From an uncultured Eubacterium sp. (GTDB taxonomy: Bacteria > Bacillota > Clostridia > Lachnospirales > Lachnospiraceae): a DNA stretch of 64,000 bases. The position numbers were made by a program, and so were the translations under genes. The notes beneath the pieces were generated by a model. That model was given only the letters and a program-made list of their open reading frames with translations. It searched no databases and had not been told where the DNA came from. The stretch spans positions 62,001 through 126,000 of the forward strand of contig CAKRFN010000005.1 in NCBI GenBank assembly GCA_934320655.1, read 5' to 3'. Of the stretch, positions 16,901-24,166 are shown one piece after another (positions within the stretch are counted from its first letter, which is position 1; every line of letters begins with the position of its first letter).

Positions 16901-17548
16901 CTCAACGCAGGCACACATCAGGTCGGATGGAAATTCGTGCCGGATGATACCGATGCGTATCTGGAGGTTCATGGCACGGTGGAGGTGACGGTGAACAAGG
17001 CAACACCCGCCGGAGAGCCGGAGAATACACCGGTTAGCGAAGCTGATAAGACGATCGCAGACGTTCCGCTCACCTGCAACGAAGACTGGCCGACAGGAGT
17101 TGTCCGCTGGGTTGTAAGCGGTACGGACGATGAGCTCAGCCCGACGACGAAAATCGAGGAGAACCAGACCTATGAGTGGCTGTTTGAGCCGTATGACAAG
17201 ATCAACTACAATGAGGTGCGTGGCACACTGACACCGTATAGCACCTCTTCCGGTAATGATGATCATACCGGTGGCGACAGTGGAAATACCGGTGGTGGCG
17301 GAGGCGGTGGCGGCGCCATTGCGCCTGTCGATCCGGGAAATGAGGATGATCCGGGCAAAGAGGAAAAACCTGGAAAAGTGGACGCAGAAAAGATCACGAT
17401 CTTAGAGAAACATTATGAGAAGATCGTTACGCGGACGGTCACAAGTGGAATATCGCTCCGCATTGGAAATGTGTTCATGGGGTCGATACAGAACGTTGTG
17501 CGATATCTATTAGTGTGCTATAATGCATGGTATCAAATGAAAGGGTAA
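13928..17548 (+). CDS. Large secreted surface protein with MBG-like repeats, no anchor
   Basis: A 1206-residue protein. A signal peptide (MRKKMWIVLVVLMLNLLTGAVCTWA) is followed by beta-helix-like segments (GGTFTQI, GGTFGTITVAD, GAGSYGSVTVKGA) and two cysteine clusters of zinc-ribbon look (CTICGNLCPHEH ... CQDCG; CDHQ ... CMCPCG). Next come an Ig-like region (VRVSCDGYVRESEPFGVTV) and MBG-like domains (KKAYDGTAAVDLQITGF; VTYGDLLHDIEIAGTM), then a Gly-rich linker (17280-17320) and Lys/Glu/Pro tail. Relatives usually end in a sortase signal or anchor. Here the last 35 residues (GISLRIGNVF ... YQMKG) are unlike that, and their DNA contains the next gene's promoter. The 3' end is therefore probably lost or replaced. 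AGGAGGT precedes the start. Confidence 0.8.
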   Translation: MRKKMWIVLVVLMLNLLTGAVCTWAADDTQTGAVAMVKYENHEWTQTYDTLDEAVEYATTRVGEEFGAMTVTLLRDVTLEQPLCVDTCYIDVILELDGHTISGALDEALFQVSYLYGTEVFAIQNGTIRNSGSGAALLLDYGKTTVQNVNVIGDTELTGKFVDSSNYVPTFIGGGTFTQIRRSSGGNYNLPFGDSKSILAKGCYFVDPDGTRVSDQDRLQNVTVMSCQHKDENGQFTYVKGDNKGNYICTICGNLCPHEHRSDNVCQDCGLLIGVVREKREPQYFDSFDHAWTQDWSMKYTLVRDQTSTTVLWTNSMTIDLNGCIFVQSTEGAGNGSTSISDGVTTVQNSAAKEGHYQGEVVVGGLREGDGKLVIPAQNNNLTIDKLTVTTGRAELAGGTFGTITVADNKVCKDLLAAGYYYEKDGKPTGYGDETTLTQVTVKPCDHQSQMVMVGTDCMCPCGNVHFVAQVERAGVSTYYADFAAACAAANGDRAAVIRPLVNMDGQTVALRGDVTVELPDNSGFFAQASLELTGGTVTFQCSGSDSIGAVCVRSGGRMETAAVGLDFDSLTVEPGGEAALGAGSYGSVTVKGAAVSAADFTRLLADKKAFRFGSGGSWVNEGDLTDIEGGRQIAGVGVYDAPFGRLKITGNSTIQYAETGSAATLTADYETGTTIDEGKLTFAWYTVNADGTKTLIKNASGKSYVLPADLALGAYSYCVRVSCDGYVRESEPFGVTVGQRLLRLPVAADSPIKKAYDGTAAVDLQITGFKAEESEATVYPLEQGKDFEIDKVYYEDVNAGAVNVYFEITLKNDNYCFNDGNRTSSYLFGGKITKAAAPTAKAGTLTIQNDCKADYTFDFKSLLPALATSKSYGTIEYRLDQVNLDGYYGSGATISDGVLYLPVKAYTGDTTGVAGTVTVTVITQNYENITLTLKIRASEKKLAVADGDVTVAQSTVTYGDLLHDIEIAGTMKNGSKTVKGTFVWQVSQQKLNAGTHQVGWKFVPDDTDAYLEVHGTVEVTVNKATPAGEPENTPVSEADKTIADVPLTCNEDWPTGVVRWVVSGTDDELSPTTKIEENQTYEWLFEPYDKINYNEVRGTLTPYSTSSGNDDHTGGDSGNTGGGGGGGGAIAPVDPGNEDDPGKEEKPGKVDAEKITILEKHYEKIVTRTVTSGISLRIGNVFMGSIQNVVRYLLVCYNAWYQMKG
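17496..17524 (+). promoter_or_regulatory. Promoter of the M15 peptidase gene, inside the end of the upstream frame
   Basis: TTGTGC and TATAAT separated by 17 bases, within the last codons of the 1206-residue protein. A start at 17527 would be only 3 bases past the -10 box, so translation must begin at 17557. Confidence 0.7.
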
Positions 17549-17556
17549 CCACAACG

Positions 17557-18522
17557 ATGAAAAGAAAAGCAAAATGGATCGCGGCAGGTGCGGTGGTCGG
17601 TGTACTCGCGGTCGGCGCGGTGATCGTGAATAAATATATTTCCATCCAGAAAACGGATGATACCATCACGGTCATCGGCGGCAGCGACGGACCGACGTCG
17701 GTCTTTCTTGCAGGAAAACTGTCCGGCGGAAGCGCACAGCCGGAGATAACGGAGGAATCAGAGTCACAGCCGGAGACAGAGGAAACACCTGTATCGGAGC
17801 CGGAGACACCGCAGCCGCAGGAGACAGAATCTGTGACAGAAGATGTACAGAAGGATGCGGAAGATTCAGATGTTGAGCCGGCAGAATCGGAGACATCCGA
17901 GCAGCAGCCGAAAACGCCAAAGACAGAGGAGGCATCCGCGGCTGACGAGTTTTATGTGTCCGAGATCCCCGATGATATTTTTGAGAAGATGCAGGGCAAA
18001 TCCTACAAGGAGGACTGTACCGTGCCGCGGGAGGATCTGCGCTATGTACATGTGCTGCATATGGGATTTGACGGCGAGACAAAGGAAGGTGAGCTGGTCG
18101 TAAACAAAGCCATCGCGGATGATGTGTGCGATATTTTTGAAAAACTGTACGAGGCGGACTACCCGATCGAGAAAATACGGCTTGTGGATGAGTACGATGC
18201 GGATGATGAGGCATCGATGAGCGATAACAATTCCTCGGCGTTTAATTTCCGTTTTATCTCCCATACGACGAAGATTTCCAAGCATGGACTCGGTATGGCG
18301 GTAGACATCAATACGCTGTATAATCCGTATGTCAAGACGGTAGACGGCAAGCGCTCGGTCGAACCTGCCAACGCATCCGATTATGTGGATCGAAGTGCGG
18401 ATTTTCCGTATAAGATCGATCATGACGATCTGTGCTACCGGTTGTTTAAGGAGCATGGATTTTCGTGGGGCGGTGACTGGCAACACTCCAAAGATTACCA
18501 GCATTTTGAGAAAGATCTGTGA
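17557..18522 (+). CDS. M15 family D,D-carboxypeptidase/endopeptidase, membrane-anchored
   Basis: A 321-residue protein: a short basic N-terminus, one membrane segment (AAGAVVGVLAVGAVIVNKY), then DTITVIGGSDGPTSVFLAGKL, a Pro/Glu/Ser/Thr-rich linker of about 90 residues, and a C-terminal VanY-like M15 domain. The zinc site is visible: SKHGLGMAVDIN supplies His and Asp and WQHSKDYQHFE the second His region. It should trim stem peptides of peptidoglycan on the outer face of the membrane. The segment IGGSDGPTSVFLAGK is oddly like the conserved signature of Na+-pumping decarboxylase beta subunits. It lies directly upstream of a GH25 muramidase, so both act on the cell wall. Confidence 0.85.
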   Translation: MKRKAKWIAAGAVVGVLAVGAVIVNKYISIQKTDDTITVIGGSDGPTSVFLAGKLSGGSAQPEITEESESQPETEETPVSEPETPQPQETESVTEDVQKDAEDSDVEPAESETSEQQPKTPKTEEASAADEFYVSEIPDDIFEKMQGKSYKEDCTVPREDLRYVHVLHMGFDGETKEGELVVNKAIADDVCDIFEKLYEADYPIEKIRLVDEYDADDEASMSDNNSSAFNFRFISHTTKISKHGLGMAVDINTLYNPYVKTVDGKRSVEPANASDYVDRSADFPYKIDHDDLCYRLFKEHGFSWGGDWQHSKDYQHFEKDL

Positions 18523-18575
18523 TCGGTGCGGATATGAGGAATACAGCAATGCATAATAACAGAAGAAATGAAATC

Positions 18576-19526
18576 ATGACGATGAAATCAGATATTAGAC
18601 CGGAGCAGCGACCGGCGAAAAAAATATGCGGACTGGCGCTGGGGCTCGCCGTGGCAGCGGCGGCATTATGGCAGCCAATAACGGTTTCTGCGGCGGCATA
18701 CAGTGGGAAAGGCTTTGATGTGTCCAGCTATAATGGCGTGATCGATTGGGAGCGCGTGGCGGACAGCGGCATGGATTTTGTCATGCTGCGCACCGGAGAG
18801 GGGCGCGCACCGGATGTCGATGCACAGTTTGAGGCAAATTACGAGGGCGCACTGGATGCGGGACTGGCGATCGGAGCCTATCATGTCTGCTGTGTGAGGA
18901 CACCGCAGGAGGCGGTCGAGGAGGCGGAGTATTGTCTGGAGATCTTAGACGGCAGGGAGCTCGATTATCCGCTCGCCTATGATATGGAGCGTCCGGGTAC
19001 ATTTGCAGGTGGCAAAGAGAATGCGACTGCGATCGCGAAGGCGTTCTGCGATACGATCGCAGAGGCGGGTTATGAGCCGATGATCTACTCACAGCTCTCG
19101 TATTTGCAGACCGGCTTTGACTGGGAGCAGTTATCCGGTTATCGGGTATGGGTCGCCGCGCACCGTGACAGCAAGCCGAAGCTGGATGTACCGGTCGATC
19201 TGTGGCAGTATACGAGAAACGGATCGGTACAGGGTGCGAATACCGATCAGGGCGTGTGTGACATGAATTACTCCTATATGGAGGCAACGCGCGTGCGGTT
19301 TACACAGACGACGCTTACGATGAAACGGGGGGAGACGGCGCAGGCAAAGATCCGGATGAACCCGTCCGGCTGCACGGATACACGAACGTTCCGCTCATCC
19401 AATCCGCGGGTCGTCACGGTAAACAGACAGACCGGAAAACTCACGGCAAAGGCGAAGGGAACAGCGACGATCACTGTCCGGACAGGCAGTGGACAGACCG
19501 CAAAGCTGAAGGTCGTCGTAAAATAG
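18576..19526 (+). CDS. Secreted GH25 muramidase with C-terminal Ig-like (Big_2) domain
   Basis: A 316-residue protein from ATG 18576 (AGAAG 10 bases upstream); longer in-frame starts reach back to a GTG overlapping the peptidase stop. A signal peptide (ICGLALGLAVAAAALWQPITVSAAA) is followed by a GH25 barrel: KGFDVSSYNGVIDWERV has the first Asp and LAYDMERPG the D-x-E acid pair, and it ends with VDLWQYT near residue 210. The last 80 residues (LTMKRGETAQAKIRMNPSG ... SSNPRVVTVNRQTGKLTAKAKGTATITV) form a bacterial Ig-like group 2 domain. It cuts the beta-1,4 bond of MurNAc-GlcNAc. Overlap or near-overlap with the M15 gene implies one operon. Confidence 0.88.
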   Translation: MTMKSDIRPEQRPAKKICGLALGLAVAAAALWQPITVSAAAYSGKGFDVSSYNGVIDWERVADSGMDFVMLRTGEGRAPDVDAQFEANYEGALDAGLAIGAYHVCCVRTPQEAVEEAEYCLEILDGRELDYPLAYDMERPGTFAGGKENATAIAKAFCDTIAEAGYEPMIYSQLSYLQTGFDWEQLSGYRVWVAAHRDSKPKLDVPVDLWQYTRNGSVQGANTDQGVCDMNYSYMEATRVRFTQTTLTMKRGETAQAKIRMNPSGCTDTRTFRSSNPRVVTVNRQTGKLTAKAKGTATITVRTGSGQTAKLKVVVK

Positions 19527-19542
19527 AAGATATGTAAAAATA

Positions 19543-19581
19543 AAAATATCCACAGGACAGCGATTGTTCTGTGGATATTTT
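19543..19581. terminator. Bidirectional terminator
   Basis: A 17-bp stem (AAAATATCCACAGGACA against TGTTCTGTGGATATTTT, one wobble) with a 5-base loop. Flanking A and T runs let it stop both the muramidase transcript and the convergent gene. Confidence 0.9.
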
Positions 19582-19592
19582 GTTGCGGTTTT

Positions 19593-21536
19593 TTATTTGC
19601 CGGTCAGTGCCTTGATAAACGGCTGATTGACATAATAGGTCATCGTATAGCCTGACAGGTGATAGGTTTTTTTGGTATAAGTGGCATTGCGGATATAGGC
19701 GGATGCATTGTCCTGGGTGGGCGGGCTCGTAAACAGGATGCTTCCGGCATCCAGCAACTCGCCGGTGCAGTAGGAAATCTTATGCTTTTGCATACACTTT
19801 GAAAAATCCTTCGCCCATGCGACGATATACTTCTGCGCCCACGGCGGTTTCTCATAACCCGACCATGAGCCGATAAACATGCCGCTCTCACCGATCTTAA
19901 AACCAACGTCATACTGTGCTGCCAGATCCTGATAGGGTTTGATATAGGTGGTATACAGCTTTTCCATCGTCCATTTTGTGCCGTTTTCATCGACAAAGTT
20001 CGGCCAGATCATCTGAGAGACACTCACATGGCGGTCTTCCTCGGGAGCGACAAAGCTGCGCGGCTCATACATATGGTAGTCTAAGTTGATTCCGGCTTCT
20101 GCGATCTTGCTCCAGAAGGGGATATTCCACTCGCCGAGATCTTCGTCTGCGGATAAGGTGACACCGCGGTCGCTGTTAGCTGCCCAGACTGCGTCTGCCA
20201 GCATGATAAACTGGTCTGCCATCTCGTCTTTTGAGAGCTGGCTGATCTTCTTTGGCGCATCCGCATAGGTGCTTAACTCGGATTCCAGCTCAAAGGACAG
20301 ATATTTGGCGGGTACGTTTGCGTAGCGCTTTGCAAATGCTGAGAGCAGGTTTGCCTTTGCCTTGTACTGCTTTGCGGTTGCGAGCATCGGCGGCGTAAAG
20401 ACGCAGTCGCCGTATTTTTCACCGTATCCGACCAGATCATCATCGGGAAAGCCGCCAAAGCTGATCTCTATATGGATACCGTATTTCATCGCCCAGCGCA
20501 GCGCCTGATCAATGTCCTCAACGATGTTCTGGTTGACCTTTGTGCGATCCTTACTGTAAGCCGGATATGCGAGCGAGCAGCATCCGAGCTGGAGTCTTAA
20601 ATAGTTCATGCCGAGATCTGCCAGCGCAGCGAAATCGCTCTCCTGATAATGGGTAGTATTACCCTCCAGACGGAGCCCGCCGTCATCGCCGGGATCAAAA
20701 TAACGCTGTGCATAGGAACCGACCCACTCGTTGGAAATGCCGGTCTTGCCCACTTCGGGGACGGGCTTTGCCTTTGCGATGTCCTGCTTGCTGATGACTG
20801 TCTTAGCGCCAAGCTTGGCGAGGGAAATATAAACAGCTTTTTCCTCAAAGCTATCGTAAAACCGTACCATCTGGAGTGCCAGCTGCGCGCGTGTCAGGTT
20901 TTTGTTGATGTAGAGCGCATTTTTCTTTGTGTCCTGCGGAAGTACATACTGACCGCTGTAATTGGATGCAAGGGCGATGGCATACATCGTTGCCGCCGTG
21001 AAATTCCAGTCATTTTCGCTGACCGCGTTAGCGGCATTGTACCAGCCGTCTGCCTTGGAATAGTATTTAAAGCTGCCGTTTTTGGCTTTGATAAAATCCG
21101 AGCGTCCGGCATATTCGGCTGCCGCATCCCAGTCCATCGGCGTCCAGCGGTTCGATGCATAGTGATCCAAACAGTTTGCGACGGGAATGCCGTTTTTCGC
21201 CAGATAAGATGCGCCGTAATACATTGCCATGATGGAATCTGCGCTGCGGGCGGTTCTGCCGGAGCCGTTCGCCAGATTGTTCCATGCGCGCAGCCTGGAT
21301 GCATTCGCACCTCGTTTTTTCAGGAGCTTCGCAATGATTGTTTCGATGTCCTTCGTTGTTGCTGCCGCAGAGGGCTTTTTCAGGTAACTGCTGCTCACCA
21401 GACCAAGCGTCACGGCGCGCTTTACTTCCGGATCGAGCTTTGTGCTGCCTGCCGCGTAAGTGTCTGTGACTGCAACGGACAGAACCATCGCCACGCAGAG
21501 TACCGCGCACAGCAGGCGCTTTGTAAATATGTGCAT
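19593..21536 (-). CDS. Secreted GH5-like glycoside hydrolase-type protein with N-terminal SLH-like region
   Basis: A 647-residue protein from the ATG at 21536, with AAAGGAG upstream on the minus strand. The signal peptide is MHIFTKRLLCAVLCVAMVLSVAVTDTYA. Residues about 20-250 look like degenerate S-layer-homology or dockerin-like helical repeats (DPEVKRAVTLGLVSSSY, LTRAQLALQMVRFYDSF). The second half reads as a (beta/alpha)8 barrel: LGMNYLRLQLG, AMKYGIHIEISFGG, KYLSFELESEL (acid/base position), YHMYEPRSF and FKIGESGMFIGS (nucleophile position). This layout suits clan GH-A cellulase/mannanase-like enzymes. The usual NEP is replaced by ELESE, so activity is uncertain. It is alone on the minus strand. 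Confidence 0.75.
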   Translation of the reverse strand: MHIFTKRLLCAVLCVAMVLSVAVTDTYAAGSTKLDPEVKRAVTLGLVSSSYLKKPSAAATTKDIETIIAKLLKKRGANASRLRAWNNLANGSGRTARSADSIMAMYYGASYLAKNGIPVANCLDHYASNRWTPMDWDAAAEYAGRSDFIKAKNGSFKYYSKADGWYNAANAVSENDWNFTAATMYAIALASNYSGQYVLPQDTKKNALYINKNLTRAQLALQMVRFYDSFEEKAVYISLAKLGAKTVISKQDIAKAKPVPEVGKTGISNEWVGSYAQRYFDPGDDGGLRLEGNTTHYQESDFAALADLGMNYLRLQLGCCSLAYPAYSKDRTKVNQNIVEDIDQALRWAMKYGIHIEISFGGFPDDDLVGYGEKYGDCVFTPPMLATAKQYKAKANLLSAFAKRYANVPAKYLSFELESELSTYADAPKKISQLSKDEMADQFIMLADAVWAANSDRGVTLSADEDLGEWNIPFWSKIAEAGINLDYHMYEPRSFVAPEEDRHVSVSQMIWPNFVDENGTKWTMEKLYTTYIKPYQDLAAQYDVGFKIGESGMFIGSWSGYEKPPWAQKYIVAWAKDFSKCMQKHKISYCTGELLDAGSILFTSPPTQDNASAYIRNATYTKKTYHLSGYTMTYYVNQPFIKALTGK

Positions 21537-21628
21537 AAATAATCTCCTTTCTAAGGTTTTGCTTATGATACATTTTACCACAGTCTGACGAAAAATAGGG
21601 CAGTAATCCGATGAAAAATGTAAAATTG

Positions 21629-21762
21629 GTTACTGTTCACTCGTACCTCGTTCCAGCAACGGATTTTGCCGATGCTTCGCATTCCAAATCGGCAAAATCT
21701 GCTTCCACCACTGTATCATACGGCATTTTCAGTTCAGAAAATGCCTACCTGTGAACAGTAGC
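21629..21762. repeat. Structured repeat-like element with terminal inverted repeats (MITE-like)
   Basis: The ends are inverted repeats (TTACTGTTCAC at 21630-21640 and GTGAACAGTAGC at 21751-21762). Inside are two strong hairpins: GATTTTGCCGAT (21662) with ATCGGCAAAATC (21688), and GGCATTTTC (21722) with GAAAATGCC (21737). No frame codes for a protein. The nested symmetry is typical of short non-autonomous mobile repeats. It sits just upstream of the pilin promoter. Confidence 0.6.
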
Positions 21763-21801
21763 TAAAATTGTACAGTTTGTTCATGTAATTCGAATTTTAA
21801 A

Positions 21802-21830
21802 TTGTGTGCTCATTCAAACCATGTTAGAAT
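21802..21830 (+). promoter_or_regulatory. Promoter of pilin gene 1
   Basis: TTGTGT and TAGAAT at 17 bases. The region from 21784 (TGTAATTCG) is related to that at 22575 before pilin gene 2, so promoter and gene start were duplicated together. Confidence 0.65.
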
Positions 21831-21890
21831 AAATAAAAACAAGTTTTGCCACATGGAACAGACCGTAACAAAAAGAGGAGGAGAAAATCC

Positions 21891-22505
21891 ATGAAGTTTT
21901 TCAGGAAAATGTATCAGAAATCCGGGAAGCAGGGGGGATTTACCTTGGTCGAGATGATCGTTGTACTCGTCATTATCGCAATCTTAGCAGCGATCACGAT
22001 ACCGGCACTACTCAAATATATTGATAAAGCAAAAGACAAACAGGTATTGATTGATACAAGGGCAATCTGTATGGCGACGCAGAGTGTAATGACAGAGGCA
22101 TATGCGACGGATAGTTGGAAAAATAATGGAAAAAATTTTCTGACTATAGGAGATAAAAATGGAAATGATGAGCAAAAAAAGCAATATGAAGAAATAAAAG
22201 ATTTATCAGGAGTTGCTACTTTGCAAAATGGAGGCTCTTTTGGTGCATATGTTACAGATAACGGGGAAGTCTCTGTAATTGTCTATTGCAATGGAAACGG
22301 AAAAATAGGTACATATTTTAAAGAGTCTGATGAATATGAAATTTATGATGAAACTGATTTTACAGAGTTTACAGAGAGTGGTGCATGGCATACTGGACAT
22401 AAAAATAAAGTATATTATTTCCCATATAAAGATTCTAAAGGAAATATCAATGAGCTGGTTTCCAAGAGTGTCTTTTATGATACATACGGATATAAGAATA
22501 AGTAG
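21891..22505 (+). CDS. Type IV pilin-like protein 1 (major-type pilin)
   Basis: A 204-residue prepilin. The 16-residue leader MKFFRKMYQKSGKQGG ends at the G|FTLVEM cleavage site with Glu at +5, followed by the long hydrophobic helix IVVLVIIAILAAITIPALLKYIDKA. The N-terminal 55 residues are nearly identical to those of pilin 2, but the rest differs completely: it is AT-rich, Lys/Asn/Asp/Glu-rich and has Cys near the middle and start of the globular part. It should be processed by the peptidase encoded at 23492 and assembled by the PilB-type ATPase. AGGAGGAG precedes the ATG at 21891. The change of base composition within the gene suggests an exchanged C-terminal cassette. Confidence 0.9.
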   Translation: MKFFRKMYQKSGKQGGFTLVEMIVVLVIIAILAAITIPALLKYIDKAKDKQVLIDTRAICMATQSVMTEAYATDSWKNNGKNFLTIGDKNGNDEQKKQYEEIKDLSGVATLQNGGSFGAYVTDNGEVSVIVYCNGNGKIGTYFKESDEYEIYDETDFTEFTESGAWHTGHKNKVYYFPYKDSKGNINELVSKSVFYDTYGYKNK

Positions 22506-22593
22506 TATGGAGATTACAACAAATGTTTAGACGCGTTAAAAAAGAACGCGTGCGTGAACTGGCAATGAAGTATTATGTAATTCGGATTTGAAA

Positions 22594-22622
22594 TTGTGTT
22601 TTAGCACAAAACGTGTTAAAAT
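22594..22622 (+). promoter_or_regulatory. Promoter of pilin gene 2
   Basis: TTGTGT and TAAAAT at 17 bases, matching the pilin 1 promoter in -35 sequence and spacing. A small hairpin (ACGCGT at 22531 and 22546) between the two genes may weaken read-through. Confidence 0.65.
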
Positions 22623-22684
22623 AGAAAAAACTTGGTCGCGTCACAGGGGGACGGATCGAACACAAAAATAGGAGGAGAAGAACC

Positions 22685-23128
22685 ATGAAGTTTTTCAGAA
22701 ACATGTATCAGAAATCCAAGGAACAGAAAGGATTCACACTTGTCGAGATGATCGTTGTACTCGTCATCATTGCCATCTTAGCAGCCATCACCATTCCGGC
22801 ATTATTAAAGTACATCGATAAGGCAAAAGATAAGCAGCTTGTTGTAAATGCAAGAACCGCATATCTGGCAGCAGAGACAGCAGCAAGTGAGGCATATGCA
22901 GCAGGGTATACCCTTCCGACTGCTAAGACAATTACTTTTGGTAAGACAGATGAGAACGATGTGGGTGGATTTGTGGCAAATGCGGAATCTTTAACTGGTC
23001 TGACCAATACTAGTTATACATGCAAGATTACCTTTGACACTGGTTGGAAAATAACGAAGGTTGAATACACGGAGACAAAGAAGGCAACATTGGACATTAG
23101 CGCGGGTACGGATTGGAAAGTGGAATAG
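22685..23128 (+). CDS. Type IV pilin-like protein 2 (major-type pilin)
   Basis: A 147-residue prepilin with leader MKFFRNMYQKSKEQKG, cleavage before FTLVEM and Glu+5, then the same hydrophobic helix as pilin 1. The globular part is short and Ala/Thr-rich (LAAETAASEAYAAGYTLPTAKT) with one Cys and a beta-rich end. Base composition matches the surrounding pilus genes, so this looks like the native major pilin and pilin 1 a variant. GGAGGAG lies upstream. A good terminator follows the stop by about 40 bases. Confidence 0.9.
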   Translation: MKFFRNMYQKSKEQKGFTLVEMIVVLVIIAILAAITIPALLKYIDKAKDKQLVVNARTAYLAAETAASEAYAAGYTLPTAKTITFGKTDENDVGGFVANAESLTGLTNTSYTCKITFDTGWKITKVEYTETKKATLDISAGTDWKVE

Positions 23129-23166
23129 AATCTGGACTCATAAATAGTTATATATCATACGATCTA

Positions 23167-23200
23167 GGCAAATCCGCCCTCACGCGGGTTTGCCTTTCAT
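23167..23200 (+). terminator. Terminator after pilin gene 2
   Basis: GGCAAATCCGC pairs with GCGGGTTTGCC (11 bp, one wobble), followed by TTTCAT. It separates high-level pilin transcription from the assembly genes. Confidence 0.8.
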
Positions 23201-23246
23201 GCTATTTTCATGTAGGTGATTAAAAAACTATTTTTGCAATATAGAA

Positions 23247-23454
23247 CTGTAGACTGCAGGCGCAGTAGTTCCCGTCAGCTGCGATTTTTGTCTGGCGAAG
23301 TGCGAGCGATTTGATAACGAATCGTTTGTCATAGTTGAAAGCCGCAGGCTATGTGTGCGAAGGACACATCGAGCCAAGGCTGGAGAGACAGCGAGACACC
23401 GCCAGACAATTGGAGCAGACTGATCGGGATACTGCTACGTCTGCAGTCGGACAG
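23247..23454. repeat. Structured non-coding element (repeat or RNA) between pilins and pilus assembly genes
   Basis: About 208 bases with nested symmetry. The outer arms 23247-23278 and 23420-23454 pair over some 30 positions (CTGT..ACTGCAG..CG.AGTA..CCCG.TCAG). Inner GTCTGGCG (23290) pairs with CGCCAGAC (23400), and there are local hairpins such as ATGTGT-GCGAAGG-ACACAT (23351-23369). There is no coding frame. It could be a mobile intergenic repeat or a structured RNA in the leader of the pilus assembly operon. Confidence 0.6.
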
Positions 23455-23491
23455 ATATGATACAATCGTGAGCTAACCAGGGGGAATTTAC

Positions 23492-24151
23492 ATGGTGACA
23501 GCGCAGCAGTTAATCAATTTCATATGCATAGGAGCCACCTTGCTGCTCCTCACCATTCCCATGCATTGGATTCGACATCGCACATTCCAAAAAGAAGGTG
23601 TCGAGCCCAATACACGGGGTTTTTGCGTTTTTATCACACTGCTGTTCTGGGCGCTGTGGCTCATCCTCGCAGCCACCAGCAAACACCCATTGCAGGCAAT
23701 TTTAAATGCCGCCTTTCTCGGCACACTGCTCTGGATGGCAGAGATCGATGCCAGATGTCAGATCTTACCCGACACCTGTAACCTCATCATATTTGCCATA
23801 TCCATTGCAAGACAGTTCTTATTGCCACATGGCAGCATCTGGTCGGGTCTGCTCGGCTGCGTCATTGTCAGCGTGCCGATGCTGCTGCTCAGCATCTTCA
23901 TAAGCGGCGCATTCGGAGGCGGAGACATCAAGCTCACCTTCGCGTGGGGCTTTTTCCTCGGCTGGAAGCTGTCGGTGCTTGCATTTTTCCTCGCTGTACT
24001 GGTCGGCGGAGCCTATGCCGTCTGGCTGCTGGCAGCAGGGAAAAAGGAACGCAAAGAACACTTCGCATTCGGACCGTTTCTCTGTATCGGTGCGATGGCA
24101 GCCACATTGTGGGGCGAACCACTCATCCAATGGTATCTCGGATTATTTTAG
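23492..24151 (+). CDS. pilD: Prepilin peptidase (A24 aspartic protease)
   Basis: A 219-residue polytopic protein. The two catalytic Asp motifs are visible: WMAEIDARCQILPD near residue 85-100, and FGGGDIKLTFAWG near 145-158, the G-x-G-D motif of type IV leader peptidases. Compared with about 250-290 residues in proteobacterial PilD it lacks the cytoplasmic CxxC zinc/methylase domain, as in many short Gram-positive homologues. It should cleave the leaders of the six prepilins encoded here. It starts the assembly gene run: 15 bases separate it from the next gene. Confidence 0.88.
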   Translation: MVTAQQLINFICIGATLLLLTIPMHWIRHRTFQKEGVEPNTRGFCVFITLLFWALWLILAATSKHPLQAILNAAFLGTLLWMAEIDARCQILPDTCNLIIFAISIARQFLLPHGSIWSGLLGCVIVSVPMLLLSIFISGAFGGGDIKLTFAWGFFLGWKLSVLAFFLAVLVGGAYAVWLLAAGKKERKEHFAFGPFLCIGAMAATLWGEPLIQWYLGLF

Positions 24152-24166
24152 ATAAAGGAGACACGT

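Noticed and set aside
20649..21542. Plus-strand open frame of 297 codons opposite the secreted GH5-like gene
   Set aside because: It has no ribosome binding site and a Cys/Val-rich composition typical of antisense frames; the minus strand has a signal peptide and barrel motifs.
23247..23454. Known riboswitch or tmRNA-like RNA
   Set aside because: I could not match it to a consensus of any riboswitch, T-box or tmRNA I know; it is kept as an unnamed structured element.
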